Assembly (NCBI GenBank): GCA_019359015.1
Contig: JAHHID010000019.1
Coordinates: forward strand, 1 to 64,000
Source of the DNA: Spirirestis rafaelensis WJT71-NPBG6
GTDB taxonomy: Bacteria > Cyanobacteriota > Cyanobacteriia > Cyanobacteriales > Nostocaceae
DNA length: 64,000 nt
Reading direction: 5' to 3'
Under the pieces are notes generated by a model. That model had not been told where the DNA came from, ran no database searches, and was given only the letters and a program-made list of their open reading frames with translations. Positions 35,024 to 44,213 of the stretch are shown here, piece after piece; within the stretch, counting starts at the first letter, position 1; each line of letters begins with the position of its first letter. Both the position numbers and the translations under genes were made by a program.

Positions 35024-36260
35024 AGTTTTTAATCGCATTTAAGGCATAGACATCAGGAATGCGACCGATCGCAAATCTAAAGGAGTTGGTTAAGTTTTTG
35101 CTAGACATGGTCATGAAAATCACAAATGCTAGGAAAACTAACAAAGCAGCGTAACCAAACATATCGCGGTAGCCTAGTTGTTCGGCAATTGAACCGAGAA
35201 CTGGACCTGCGATCGCTATTCCCACATCTAATCCTGTAATACATACAGCAAATATTCGCCCTCTTTCTTGCGGCAAGGCGCGATCGGCTATGATTGTAGA
35301 AATCATCGGCATGAGAGTACCAGCACCAGCACCTTCAATAATTGCTGCAAAGAGAAAAGTTTGGGCGCTGTTTGCTTTCCACATCAGTAACATGGCTGCC
35401 GTGTAAACAACTAAGCTGATAGTAATAAATAAACCACGACCAAAGCGATCGCTCGCTCGACCCGTGAATAACCTTACACTAAAACTAGCGATCGCTCCAG
35501 CCGTGTAAAACAACCCTGCATTCAAATCGACTCCCGTTGACTTGATAAACAACGGTGCAAAGGTATGCAAAGTACCAAAAGCCAAGCCAATCAACAACAT
35601 GACTACAGCCGGGATTCTGACTCTGGGACTAATCAATATTCGCCATAATTGATTATCTTTATTTTCACTTGGTTCACTAGTTTGCACTGGTGGATTAACG
35701 ATTGGCAAAATACATAACAGCGCTAATCCCCCCAATGCGGCAGCACAGACAAATAAGGGTGTGTAACCAGCCGCAGCTTGTAAATAACCGCCAATAGCAG
35801 GTCCTATTGCCAAGCCAATGGGAGTTACCAGACTCATGTAACCAATGACTTCACCGCGATTTGTTTCATCAGACAAGTCTGCTACCAACGCCAAATAGCC
35901 GGTGGTAAAAGCAGCAATACTAATGCCGTGAAAAGCACGCAGCACCATCAACAAAGGAATCGATTTGACAACCAAAAAACCAAAAGGTGCGATCGCTGCG
36001 ACCAGTGTACCAATGAGCAAGACAATTTTGCGACCTCGCCGATCCGCCGTTTTTCCTAACCAAGGACGAGATAGCAACAGTCCGATGGCAAAACTACCCA
36101 TAACAATGCCAATTTGCTGCTTAGTTGCCCCCACATGCTCAACGTAAAGCGGTAGCGTTGGTAATAACGAACCCATACTAGACCAGAATAATAAACCTGC
36201 TGTAAATAAAATCAGCAGGTTACGCCGCAGTGCGGCATCAAATGTGCGAAATAGTTTCAC
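35022..36260 (-). CDS. MFS-family efflux-type transporter
   Basis: The 412-residue protein has 12 predicted membrane helices, the MFS motif A between helices 2 and 3 (RPWLGKTADRRGRK) and its echo between 8 and 9 (GRASDRFGRG). Helix 5 carries a GPAIGGYL-type motif C, typical of drug/proton antiporters. Its substrate is unknown. The gene is convergent with tRNA-Arg. No regulator is next to it. Confidence 0.88.
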   Translation of the reverse strand: MKLFRTFDAALRRNLLILFTAGLLFWSSMGSLLPTLPLYVEHVGATKQQIGIVMGSFAIGLLLSRPWLGKTADRRGRKIVLLIGTLVAAIAPFGFLVVKSIPLLMVLRAFHGISIAAFTTGYLALVADLSDETNRGEVIGYMSLVTPIGLAIGPAIGGYLQAAAGYTPLFVCAAALGGLALLCILPIVNPPVQTSEPSENKDNQLWRILISPRVRIPAVVMLLIGLAFGTLHTFAPLFIKSTGVDLNAGLFYTAGAIASFSVRLFTGRASDRFGRGLFITISLVVYTAAMLLMWKANSAQTFLFAAIIEGAGAGTLMPMISTIIADRALPQERGRIFAVCITGLDVGIAIAGPVLGSIAEQLGYRDMFGYAALLVFLAFVIFMTMSSKNLTNSFRFAIGRIPDVYALNAIKN

Positions 36261-36617
36261 GGTAGATGCAAGTTAATGTTTAGTTTTTATAAGCTTTTGG
36301 TGCTGTTGGTCAATTCTAACGTAAAATATTTACCGTCAAACAGCAGAGATAAATGATGTTTGGCTTAGAGGCGCTAATGAGCGCGAGTATTGTTAGTATA
36401 TCGACTTTTGTAATTAGTGATTTCCAAAATACCTCTAAAAGAAAAAAATACAACTGTTTAAAATTCAGTATTTTTGACGAAATGGCTATCCAGGGCTTAG
36501 GGAAATAGATATTTGATTGAGTCTTTTTCTACACCTTTTTTGATATTCCTAAAGCTAGATGTAGTTTTTGATAGTTGCAGCAAACTAGGTAATAAATAAG
36601 CATCAACCATAATAGCC
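36261..36617. other. Intergenic region upstream of small membrane protein
   Basis: AT-rich spacer of 357 bases between divergent genes; a short minus-strand ORF there is only the complement of the small gene at 36618 and its leader. No named element is visible. Confidence 0.6.
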
Positions 36618-36794
36618 ATGAATACCCAAAACCAAACAAATTCCCCGAATATTTCTGCTAACTCCCAGCCACATGAAAGCAAAGAGGAACTTAACAAAAA
36701 AGCACCTTTTGAATTTGGACTAAGTGTTGCATTGGGCGTTATAACAATTATTCTGGTTGCTGCAACTTCTTACTTAGGACTCGTCCGTTTCTAA
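36618..36794 (+). CDS. Small single-helix membrane protein
   Basis: A 58-residue product: a polar, asparagine/serine-rich N-terminus (MNTQNQTNSPNISANS), an acidic-basic stretch (ESKEELNKKAPF) and one strong membrane helix (about 35-55, GLSVALGVITIILVAATSYLG) ending VRF. The design resembles small photosystem or membrane-complex subunits, but I cannot match it to a known one. It is followed by a hairpin, supporting that it is a real transcription unit. Confidence 0.6.
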   Translation: MNTQNQTNSPNISANSQPHESKEELNKKAPFEFGLSVALGVITIILVAATSYLGLVRF

Positions 36795-36841
36795 CTTAAG
36801 AGAGAAGATTTTGCACGAATAACCGAAACAAGTCAATTATT

Positions 36842-36869
36842 GTACGGGCGGGATAAAGAGCGCCCGTAC
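36842..36869. terminator. Hairpin between convergent genes
   Basis: GTACGGGCG and CGCCCGTAC form a 9-bp stem around a 10-base loop, between the small membrane protein gene and the GtrB-like gene. Confidence 0.6.
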
Positions 36870-36898
36870 TTGCTGAAACTTTTTATGAATTTGTAACT

Positions 36899-37912
36899 TT
36901 AATTAACGCTTTTTGTTATAACCTCGCGCACGCGATAAATTGGGCGTCCTTGGGATTCGTGGTAAGTACGCATTAGTAATTCTGCCAAAAGACCGAAGCA
37001 AAAAAGCTGTACCCCGGTTAATAATAAGAGAACCGCCAAAACTAGCAAAGGGCGATCGCCAATATCCTCATGAAAAGCTAATTTGACGAAAGTCAAATAA
37101 ATACCGATCGCCCCACCCGAAAGCATTGAAATCAAACCCCACAGCCCAAAAACGTGCATCGGGCGAGTGAGGAACTTTTTCATAAACAAAATAGTTAACA
37201 AATCCATCAACACCCGGAAAGTACGCGATAATCCATACTTACTGTTACCAAAGCGACGGGCGTGATGACGTACAGGAATTTCGGTAATTCTTGCGCCTTC
37301 AATGTACGCCAAAGCTGGTAAAAATCGGTGCAGTTCGCCATAAAGGTTCATATCTGCGACTAATTCGGCGCGATAAGCTTTTAGCGAACAACCATAATCA
37401 TGAATATTCACGCTAGTAGTCCGTCTAATTAGCCAGTTGGCAATTTTGGAAGGAAGTAACCGCTTTAAAGCACCATCTTGGCGGTTTTTCCGCCAACCGC
37501 TGACCAAATCGTAACCTTCTTCTAACTTTGCCAATAGCATCGGTATATCTACCGGGTCATTTTGCAAATCAGCATCTAAAGTTACAATTGCTTTTCCGAT
37601 AGCATGATTAAATCCAGCAGACATCGCTGCCGTTTGACCGTAATTGCGTCGTAAAATTACCGCTTTTAAATCGCTGCGTATTTGCGCTTCTTTTCTGAGA
37701 AACTCTGCACTTCCATCAGTAGAACCGTCATCGACACAAATGATCTCATAACTTAATTCACTTGCAGTTAAAGTGGAAGCGATCGCCTCAAGCAAATGCG
37801 GTATACTTTCAACTTCGTTATATATTGGCACCACAACCGAAACATTAGGAACAACCGCCGAAATTGCCCCATTTTGTTCAGTTATCGTTTTAGAAATCAA
37901 CCCACTCCTCAT
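36899..37912 (-). CDS. GtrB/ArnC-like polyprenyl-phosphate glycosyltransferase
   Basis: The 337-residue GT2 enzyme has VVVPIYNEVESI, VDDGSTDGS, the metal-binding TLDADLQNDP and the GCSLKAYR/LALAYIEGA acceptor region. Two membrane helices close the C-terminus (about 240-265 and 280-310). This is the layout of enzymes that load a sugar on undecaprenyl phosphate (GtrB, ArnC, DPM1-like). It probably feeds envelope glycan modification. The next gene on the same strand, 15 bases upstream, is an NlpC/P60 peptidase, so they could be co-transcribed. Confidence 0.87.
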   Translation of the reverse strand: MRSGLISKTITEQNGAISAVVPNVSVVVPIYNEVESIPHLLEAIASTLTASELSYEIICVDDGSTDGSAEFLRKEAQIRSDLKAVILRRNYGQTAAMSAGFNHAIGKAIVTLDADLQNDPVDIPMLLAKLEEGYDLVSGWRKNRQDGALKRLLPSKIANWLIRRTTSVNIHDYGCSLKAYRAELVADMNLYGELHRFLPALAYIEGARITEIPVRHHARRFGNSKYGLSRTFRVLMDLLTILFMKKFLTRPMHVFGLWGLISMLSGGAIGIYLTFVKLAFHEDIGDRPLLVLAVLLLLTGVQLFCFGLLAELLMRTYHESQGRPIYRVREVITKSVN

Positions 37913-37927
37913 ATTCCTCCCTTATCC

Positions 37928-38650
37928 TCACCGTATTCGGGGTTCGTAACTCTTCACAACCCTACCAGCACCTCGCAGTTGTTGGTAATATGACTGACTA
38001 ACCGCATCTCCCTGTTCCGTCAAACAGTCAATGGCAATACCATTTCGCCCTTTATCTTTGCCGGAACTGTGGATATAATAACCATCCGCCAAATAAAGTC
38101 CGACATGAGTAGCTTTTTCGGGAGTGCCAAAAAATACCAAATCCCCCGCTTCTAGTTCTGCTGTAGGAATTGCCTGAGTAAATTCTTCTTGCTGATAAGC
38201 GTCTCTAGGTATCCAAATACCTACCGAAGCAAAAGCTGCCTGCATCAACCCCGAACAATCATAATTTGGTGCTACCGTACCACCCCAGAGGTAATAATTT
38301 GATTGTTGCATCGCTTTTTGGGTAAAAACAATCACCTCGGCGAGCAGTTTTTTTATTTGAGATTGAGAAAATGAAGTAGCTTCATAAGGTAAAGTAGCAG
38401 ATTGTAATAAACTCAAATCTGTCGGCGATACCCATCCTGGATAGTCATCCTCACACAAAAACACCTGTAAAGACGCGAAATTTCGCGTCTCTACATCATT
38501 ATCATTTGATGTTATCCGCAAATGCCGCCCAACTGCGGCTTGAGTTGCCAAGCGCGTACATTCAGGAGAATCATATAAGTTTAGGTCAGCAAGACACTGA
38601 TACTCACCCGATTTTAGATTTTGGATTTGGGATTTTAGATTAAAGGGCAT
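37928..38650 (-). CDS. NlpC/P60 (C40) cell-wall peptidase with SH3-like domain
   Basis: I choose ATG 38650, which avoids overlap with the divergent gene at 38663; the product has 240 residues. An SH3-like region (about 15-105: YQCLADLNLYDSP...) precedes the NlpC/P60 domain with catalytic Cys in NYDCSGLMQAAF and His in ATHVGLYLADGYYIHSS. It resembles the cyanobacterial gamma-D-glutamyl-L-diamino-acid endopeptidases whose structures are known. No signal peptide is visible. Oddity: a 28-base palindromic repeat is part of the coding sequence near residues 53-62, adding ...VETRNFASL.... Confidence 0.88.
   Translation of the reverse strand: MPFNLKSQIQNLKSGEYQCLADLNLYDSPECTRLATQAAVGRHLRITSNDNDVETRNFASLQVFLCEDDYPGWVSPTDLSLLQSATLPYEATSFSQSQIKKLLAEVIVFTQKAMQQSNYYLWGGTVAPNYDCSGLMQAAFASVGIWIPRDAYQQEEFTQAIPTAELEAGDLVFFGTPEKATHVGLYLADGYYIHSSGKDKGRNGIAIDCLTEQGDAVSQSYYQQLRGAGRVVKSYEPRIR
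38467..38494. repeat. GTAAAGACGCGA palindrome, copy 4, inside a gene
   Basis: Almost perfect 28-base palindrome (arms GTAAAGACGCGAAA and TTTCGCGTCTCTAC) lying in frame within the NlpC/P60 gene. Confidence 0.9.
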
Positions 38651-38662
38651 CCTGCAAAAACA

Positions 38663-39604
38663 ATGATTTTTTTTAATCAAGACGAACAACTAGAAAATCT
38701 CGGCTTAGGCATTTTAGAGGCAACTTGGGCACAATTTCCCACTTTAGCCCGTAACCAAATTGCTTTAACTTGGATTGTCTACGATCCGCCGGTACTAGTA
38801 AATACTGGTGGTGCTTTAACTCCAGATGCTTTTTGGAATCATTCGGTACGTGGTTTTACTTATCGTGGCGTTGAACGAATTTATCCTGCGAGTGTCGTAA
38901 AACTGTTTTACATGGTGGCAGTAAACGAATGGCTAGAAAAGCAAATGCTTCAGACTTCCAAGGAGTTGGAAAGAGCGACGCGAGATATGATTGTTGATTC
39001 TAGCAATGATGGTACCAGCTTAGTTATAGATATGCTGAGTGGAACCACTTCAGGACCAGAATTATCAGCCGGACCATTTGAAACTTGGAAGCATCAGCGC
39101 AATATTGTTAACCGTTATCTCAAGTCTTTGCGTTGGGCAGAATTAGAGACAATAAACGTCTGTCAAAAAACTTGGGGTGATGGTCCTTATGGACGGGAAC
39201 GGGCATTTTATGGAGAAATGCTGGAGAATCGCAACATGTTAACGACAAATGCGACTGCCAGATTATTGCATAGTATTGTCGGTGGAGTGGCAGTGTCAAG
39301 TGGGCGATCGCAAGCAATGATGGCTTTACTCAAACGCAGTCTCAAGCCCGAAGATTTAGCAACAGACGTTGAAGAAGACCAAATTACAGGCTTTTTGGGT
39401 AGTGGACTTCCCGAAAACGGGCAAATTTGGTCAAAAGCTGGTTGGACAAGTCAAGTCCGTCACGATGCAGCTTACATCGAATTACCAGATAAGCGTCCAT
39501 ATCTTTTAGTACTATTTACAGAAGGCAAAGCACACGCAAAAAACCGCGAAATTTTGCCTTTTGTTTCCAAGCATTTTGCGGAAGCTATTAGCAGTTTGGG
39601 ATAA
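38663..39604 (+). CDS. Class-A beta-lactamase-like serine hydrolase
   Basis: The 313-residue protein has the penicillin-recognising fold motifs: SxxK as YPASVVKLFY (about 72-81), an SDN-like SSNDGT, and KAG (KAGWTSQ) in place of KTG. It lacks a signal peptide, unlike exported beta-lactamases, so a cytoplasmic or esterase-like role is possible. It starts only 12 bases from the divergent NlpC/P60 gene, leaving almost no room for two normal promoters; at least one start or transcript must extend into the neighbour. Confidence 0.82.
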   Translation: MIFFNQDEQLENLGLGILEATWAQFPTLARNQIALTWIVYDPPVLVNTGGALTPDAFWNHSVRGFTYRGVERIYPASVVKLFYMVAVNEWLEKQMLQTSKELERATRDMIVDSSNDGTSLVIDMLSGTTSGPELSAGPFETWKHQRNIVNRYLKSLRWAELETINVCQKTWGDGPYGRERAFYGEMLENRNMLTTNATARLLHSIVGGVAVSSGRSQAMMALLKRSLKPEDLATDVEEDQITGFLGSGLPENGQIWSKAGWTSQVRHDAAYIELPDKRPYLLVLFTEGKAHAKNREILPFVSKHFAEAISSLG

Positions 39605-39617
39605 AGCAGAATACGGA

Positions 39618-39645
39618 GTAGAGACGCGATTAATCGCGTCTGTAC
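39618..39645. repeat. GTAGAGACGCGATT palindrome, copy 5
   Basis: Arms GTAGAGACGCGATT and AATCGCGTCTGTAC, with one mismatch, starting 14 bases after the serine-hydrolase stop. It could serve as a terminator. The rest of the gap to 39866 has no gene. Confidence 0.85.
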
Positions 39646-39866
39646 AAAAGTCAGAAGGTGTTGAGGTGTGGTAGTGTAATTTTTAATTATCTCAAATCAA
39701 CGCTTTCTGACAAAATGACATCTATTGCATCATTGTCTGTTCAAAAGCAACAAAATTTATAAAAAACGCTCTGCATTACTCTGCGCTTACCTTAGCTACC
39801 TAGCGCGTTTTAAAACTCTAGAATTTTACGCCAAGCTGTACTTAGAATATTCAGTCGGTAGCACCT

Positions 39867-41171
39867 TTACATCCTACCTAATCTCGGAAAAACAAAAATT
39901 GTCACCCAAAATGTAAATATGGGCAAACAAATCAAATGAACTAATAAAACCGATGTTGCTACCCCCAAAACTTGCCCTTGAACTCCTATCAATAACGCAG
40001 CGGCAAATATTCCAGTAAATATGATATTCCAGCGTAAGTCTAAATTGGGTTTGCCAATAGCTAGTAATAACTGAGAAGCTGCATCTGCAAAAGGTCGAGA
40101 AATTGCCGATAAACAAATCATTATCAAAACTGGAATCGCAGGTACCCACTTTTGACCAAAAACAATTGGTACATAAAAAGGAGCCAAGCTAGCCTGCAAT
40201 ATAACAAAGGGAATAATAATATAACTAATAGTTTTGAGACTACTAAAATAGCGTTTTTTGAACTCAAACCAATCCGAACGCGCTGCACATAAATGAGGTA
40301 ATATAGCTGAACTAACGGCGTTGATAATACTTAAGCTAATGCCTAAACCAGCATTAAAGCCAAAGAAGTATATACCCAGTTCTTTAATACCAATGAAGCG
40401 CCCAACTATGAGATAATCTAAGTTATTTCTCAGAGTTTTGAGTAAACCAACGCCTAGTAAGTTTTTGCCAAAATGAAAAATCTCCCACCAATGCTTGGTG
40501 GTGAATTTAGAGTGCGATCGCCAATCATGAAAATGGTAATATATGATTATCTCCAGCGGTGCCACCAAAAAGGCTGGCAGCACAAAAGACCACACACCCA
40601 TCCCCGCAAGCGCTAATACAGCAGAAAATATACTCGCAAACGAGTTTTGCAAGCTGTCAGTCACAGCGATAATTTTTAAGCGATTTTCTCTTTGAATTAA
40701 AGTCTTTTGGATAGCCGATACGGGCCAAATTAAATAAACAAGTCCTGACACAATAATTGGTAAAAGAATCTCATTATTTTTATAAAACCAAGAAATAGGA
40801 AAAGCGGCAACACTCTGGATGAAAAATAAACTGATAAAAATTATCCAGTTTAACCAGTATGCAGAGTTGCATAAAACCTCTAATTCTTTTTCTTCAGCCT
40901 GAATAATTTTTGCGCCAATACCGACATTGGTAAACGTCAAGGTAAACTCGCGAACTGTCATCACAATTGCGCCTAAACCGTAATCGTAAGGAGTCAAAAA
41001 ACGAGCGATGATGACTACCAATCCTAAACGCAAGACTCTGTAGATAATTTCTGTTATACCTAGCCAGCTAAGATTGCGTAGAAACTGGCTAGACAGTTTT
41101 TCTTGGATTCGATTAATTAATGAGTCAAGAAAATTCTGTTTCTGTAGATGCCGCTTATTAATGAATGTCAT
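39867..41171 (-). CDS. Wzx-type polysaccharide flippase
   Basis: The 434-residue protein has about 12 membrane helices and begins with a basic amphipathic stretch. The sequence RFLTPYDYGLGAIVMTVREF and the LQRENRLKI-like turn between helices are typical of the MOP/PST branch (Wzx, lipopolysaccharide biosynthesis proteins). It should flip a lipid-linked repeat unit across the membrane. It follows the Wzc-like gene by seven bases on the same strand, so they form an operon. Confidence 0.88.
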   Translation of the reverse strand: MTFINKRHLQKQNFLDSLINRIQEKLSSQFLRNLSWLGITEIIYRVLRLGLVVIIARFLTPYDYGLGAIVMTVREFTLTFTNVGIGAKIIQAEEKELEVLCNSAYWLNWIIFISLFFIQSVAAFPISWFYKNNEILLPIIVSGLVYLIWPVSAIQKTLIQRENRLKIIAVTDSLQNSFASIFSAVLALAGMGVWSFVLPAFLVAPLEIIIYYHFHDWRSHSKFTTKHWWEIFHFGKNLLGVGLLKTLRNNLDYLIVGRFIGIKELGIYFFGFNAGLGISLSIINAVSSAILPHLCAARSDWFEFKKRYFSSLKTISYIIIPFVILQASLAPFYVPIVFGQKWVPAIPVLIMICLSAISRPFADAASQLLLAIGKPNLDLRWNIIFTGIFAAALLIGVQGQVLGVATSVLLVHLICLPIFTFWVTIFVFPRLGRM

Positions 41172-41178
41172 ATTTCAG

Positions 41179-43497
41179 TTAATGTTCAACGGTATTGGCA
41201 ACCGTACCCAAAATGGAAACACGAGAAGATTTTAATTCTGACAATGCTTGTTTCAAAGTAGGACGAAGTGCCTTTCCTAATCCGGTGACTAACACAATTC
41301 CATCTACCTGCGAAAGCAAAACATTGGTATCGAGACGACCTAAAAGATGTGGTGTATCATACACAACTAAGTCGTAACTTGTTTGCGATTTGTCGATAAA
41401 AGTCTGCATTCTTAATGAAGACAAAAGCTTTGTGGGGTTTGCAGGTATTCTCCCACCAGTCAAGATAAACAAATTATCATCTGAAGGTGATTGCTGAATT
41501 ACCTTGCTGATATCTATACCTTCAGAAAGTACTTCACTCAATCCCTGATTGTTTAATAAACCGAATCTCAGATGTATTTGCGGATGGCGTAAATCTCCAT
41601 CTACTAATAATACTCGCGCTCCGGCTTCTGCCGCCATCTGTGCAAGATATGCCGCTACTGTGGTTTTACCTTCGCCAGATGTCGCTGAAGTGATAGCAAT
41701 TGAGCGAGTAGAAGCCTCTAATTTATAAGATTGAACTTTCGTATAAAACGAGCAAATTGCTTCTAGAAACTGAGCTGATCTGTGTTGTATAGATTTAGCA
41801 TGATTATCTTCGCGTTCTGGATTGTGTTTTTTAGTTAACTGGACAACATCACCTGCACGCGCCAATTTTTTCAGTTCTTTATGGAAAGGAATTACCCCCA
41901 ACAAAGGTAATTGAGTTGTCTGTTTTATCTCCTCACCATCGTGATAGACATTTTCTAAATTATCGAGAACGAAAGCAACTAAAACGCCTAAAAGTATACC
42001 TGCAACTCCTCCCAAAAGTATGTTACTTGTACCGCTTGGTGAAACTGGCATTAATTGACCAGTTTTGTTACGCGGTAACGTGGGAGGCATAATTAGTTCC
42101 CAAGGAACTTCTTGTTGTGCAGCATCTACGCGCAATGCTTCTTGGCGATTTAAAAGCTGATTCAGCGTGTCCGCAGCCGCTTGCAATTCTCGTTGCATAT
42201 TAGCATACTGACGTGAAAGAACTGGATATTCAAGAATTTGTTGATTTAATTTAACTTGAGCCGCATTTGTAGCTGACAAACTAGCTTCGAGAGACTTAAC
42301 TTGGTTAGTATTATTAGCCAATTGTTGGATAAGTTCGCGGCGAATAGAATTTTGAAAACCGCTTACTTGCGATGAATTTAATTTGACATCGGGTGCGTTA
42401 TTTCCTAATGTTAATTGTGCTTCTTTATTTAATAAAGGTATCAGCTTATCTCGTTGGTCACGCAAAAGCCTGATTGTAGGACTTTCATCTTTAAAACGAA
42501 CTGATTCTGTAGCAATCTTGGCTTCTATGTCGCGGATGCGATTGAGTAGCTGTTGATATTGAGGTGATTCACTCAAAGCCGAAGCAGCGATCGCTTCATT
42601 TTGTGGCATTCCCAACTGACCTTGCAAAGAAAGATACAGTGATTTTGCCTCAGCCAATTTTTTCTCAGTTTCTAACTTTGTAGCTTGCAGTTCATCACGT
42701 CTTTTTAACAGCTGTTCTCCTTGTAGCTGCGGGTTAAACAAGTCATGTTGCTGCTGAAAAAATTGTAGTTGACCTTGCAGCGCATTTACCCGATACCGCA
42801 ATTTTGGCAACTGTTCATCAACAAATTTGATTCCCTGACGTAAATTGGTCTGCTGTTGTTGTTGACTATACTTTCGATAAGCTTGCGATACGCGATCCAA
42901 GACAATCTGAATTTTTTGCGGATCGGAGTCACGATAGCGAACCTCGATAATTCGAGATTCATCTTTACCTTTCGCAAGTCGGGTAACATACAATGTACCT
43001 TCTCGTCCACTGGCAAGTTTACCAGATACATCATTGCCAACTAAGCGATCGTAGCTAATTTCTGGATATTGTTTTTGCAGTTCTTGAATTACCGGATTTA
43101 TCAGCTTAGGGCTTTTCAAAACCTCCATCAAAGCTTGATAATCCAAAGCTGTAGTATTTTGTCTGCTGATTTCGTTTACATTCTGCTGCAACGTTTGCGA
43201 AAGCAAAATCAGTAACTCATTATCGGAAGTTTTTAAAGGTTCAACTAATAGTTGAAACTTACCTTCATACTTAGGAATACGAGTTGCGCTCCAGCCAATT
43301 GTTCCTGTTGTAACGATAACTGCCACGCTAGCAATTACAGCTACCCTGCGGCGTAAAACTGTAAAAATTTGACTCCAACCTTGATTATTTTCATTGCCTT
43401 CAGGTTTTTTCCAAAACGCATAAGATTCTCTTGACAATGAATTGGAATTGTTTAATCCCTGCAAATCTTCTTCCTTAATTGGCATCTGCGTTCCCAT
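41179..43497 (-). CDS. Wzc-like polysaccharide co-polymerase and ATPase
   Basis: The 772-residue protein combines a Wzz-like membrane domain (helices at about 51-70 and 490-512, long coiled coils at 225-450) with a BY-kinase-type ATPase: Walker A TSGEGKTTVAAY, Walker A' LLVDGDLRHP, Walker B VVYDTP. It should control chain length and export of polysaccharide made by the neighbouring genes. The C-terminus (...SILGTVANTVEH) has no tyrosine cluster, so the usual autophosphorylated tail is missing. ATG 43497 gives MGTQMPIKEEDL. Confidence 0.88.
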   Translation of the reverse strand: MGTQMPIKEEDLQGLNNSNSLSRESYAFWKKPEGNENNQGWSQIFTVLRRRVAVIASVAVIVTTGTIGWSATRIPKYEGKFQLLVEPLKTSDNELLILLSQTLQQNVNEISRQNTTALDYQALMEVLKSPKLINPVIQELQKQYPEISYDRLVGNDVSGKLASGREGTLYVTRLAKGKDESRIIEVRYRDSDPQKIQIVLDRVSQAYRKYSQQQQQTNLRQGIKFVDEQLPKLRYRVNALQGQLQFFQQQHDLFNPQLQGEQLLKRRDELQATKLETEKKLAEAKSLYLSLQGQLGMPQNEAIAASALSESPQYQQLLNRIRDIEAKIATESVRFKDESPTIRLLRDQRDKLIPLLNKEAQLTLGNNAPDVKLNSSQVSGFQNSIRRELIQQLANNTNQVKSLEASLSATNAAQVKLNQQILEYPVLSRQYANMQRELQAAADTLNQLLNRQEALRVDAAQQEVPWELIMPPTLPRNKTGQLMPVSPSGTSNILLGGVAGILLGVLVAFVLDNLENVYHDGEEIKQTTQLPLLGVIPFHKELKKLARAGDVVQLTKKHNPEREDNHAKSIQHRSAQFLEAICSFYTKVQSYKLEASTRSIAITSATSGEGKTTVAAYLAQMAAEAGARVLLVDGDLRHPQIHLRFGLLNNQGLSEVLSEGIDISKVIQQSPSDDNLFILTGGRIPANPTKLLSSLRMQTFIDKSQTSYDLVVYDTPHLLGRLDTNVLLSQVDGIVLVTGLGKALRPTLKQALSELKSSRVSILGTVANTVEH

Positions 43498-44213
43498 GCA
43501 AAACTGTTGAAGATATCAAGTTAATAATTCTCTTCCGCAAAACTTAATTTTTTTTCCAACCGAGTTAGGCAGATAATTTGGATAGCTACCAATAGCTGAT
43601 GTTGCGATTATCAAAACCTAGATTCCATTGTTGACAAAAAGTGCGACCAGTCAACATAAACCTATATTATAGACCATGCATTTTGGATTAGTTATGTCTC
43701 AATAAATCAGTTTTAGAGGATGAGAGGCATCATCTTACCAAAATTTTTCCAAGTGTAGATATCCTCAACATATCCTGTTAACACAATAATGCACTACGCT
43801 TAACCAAAATTTCATTAAAAAATATTCTTGATGAAGATTAAGTAAAGTTAATCCTAAAATTCTTTATTCCAAGTTAAATTTTTGAACAGAGCCGCTTCAA
43901 ATTTTAACCAGGATAGTATTTTTCTCAGTTCTACCGCTCTTCAAACCCTTAATGCTGGTAATTACAGGTTAATACATTGACAGTTTATCGCTCACTAGGA
44001 ATTTGTACAGATGACAAATCTAGGGCAAATGTGCCACATTTTTTGTAGCTTCAAAGTTATAAATTAGCTATTGATAACATCTGCGTGCTGACTTGTTAAT
44101 TAAATAACTTTATCGGCAGTTTTGGCTAGGCTACTCATGCTATTAAAAAGCACTTTTATCGTCTCAGTAATTTCTTTTTAATAGCAGTACTAAAGTGGAA
44201 AAATACAGTTTTG
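43498..44213. other. Divergent promoter region of the exopolysaccharide locus
   Basis: About 715 bases of AT-rich DNA separate the Wzc-Wzx operon from the ligase-GT-GH5 operon. No ORF, tRNA or repeat of the other families is present. Both arms must be controlled from here, so this is the place to look for regulator sites; I could not assign any. Confidence 0.6.

Noticed and set aside
36497-36697. A 66-codon minus-strand ORF.
   Set aside because: The plus strand encodes a better-supported small membrane protein (36618-36794) over the same bases.
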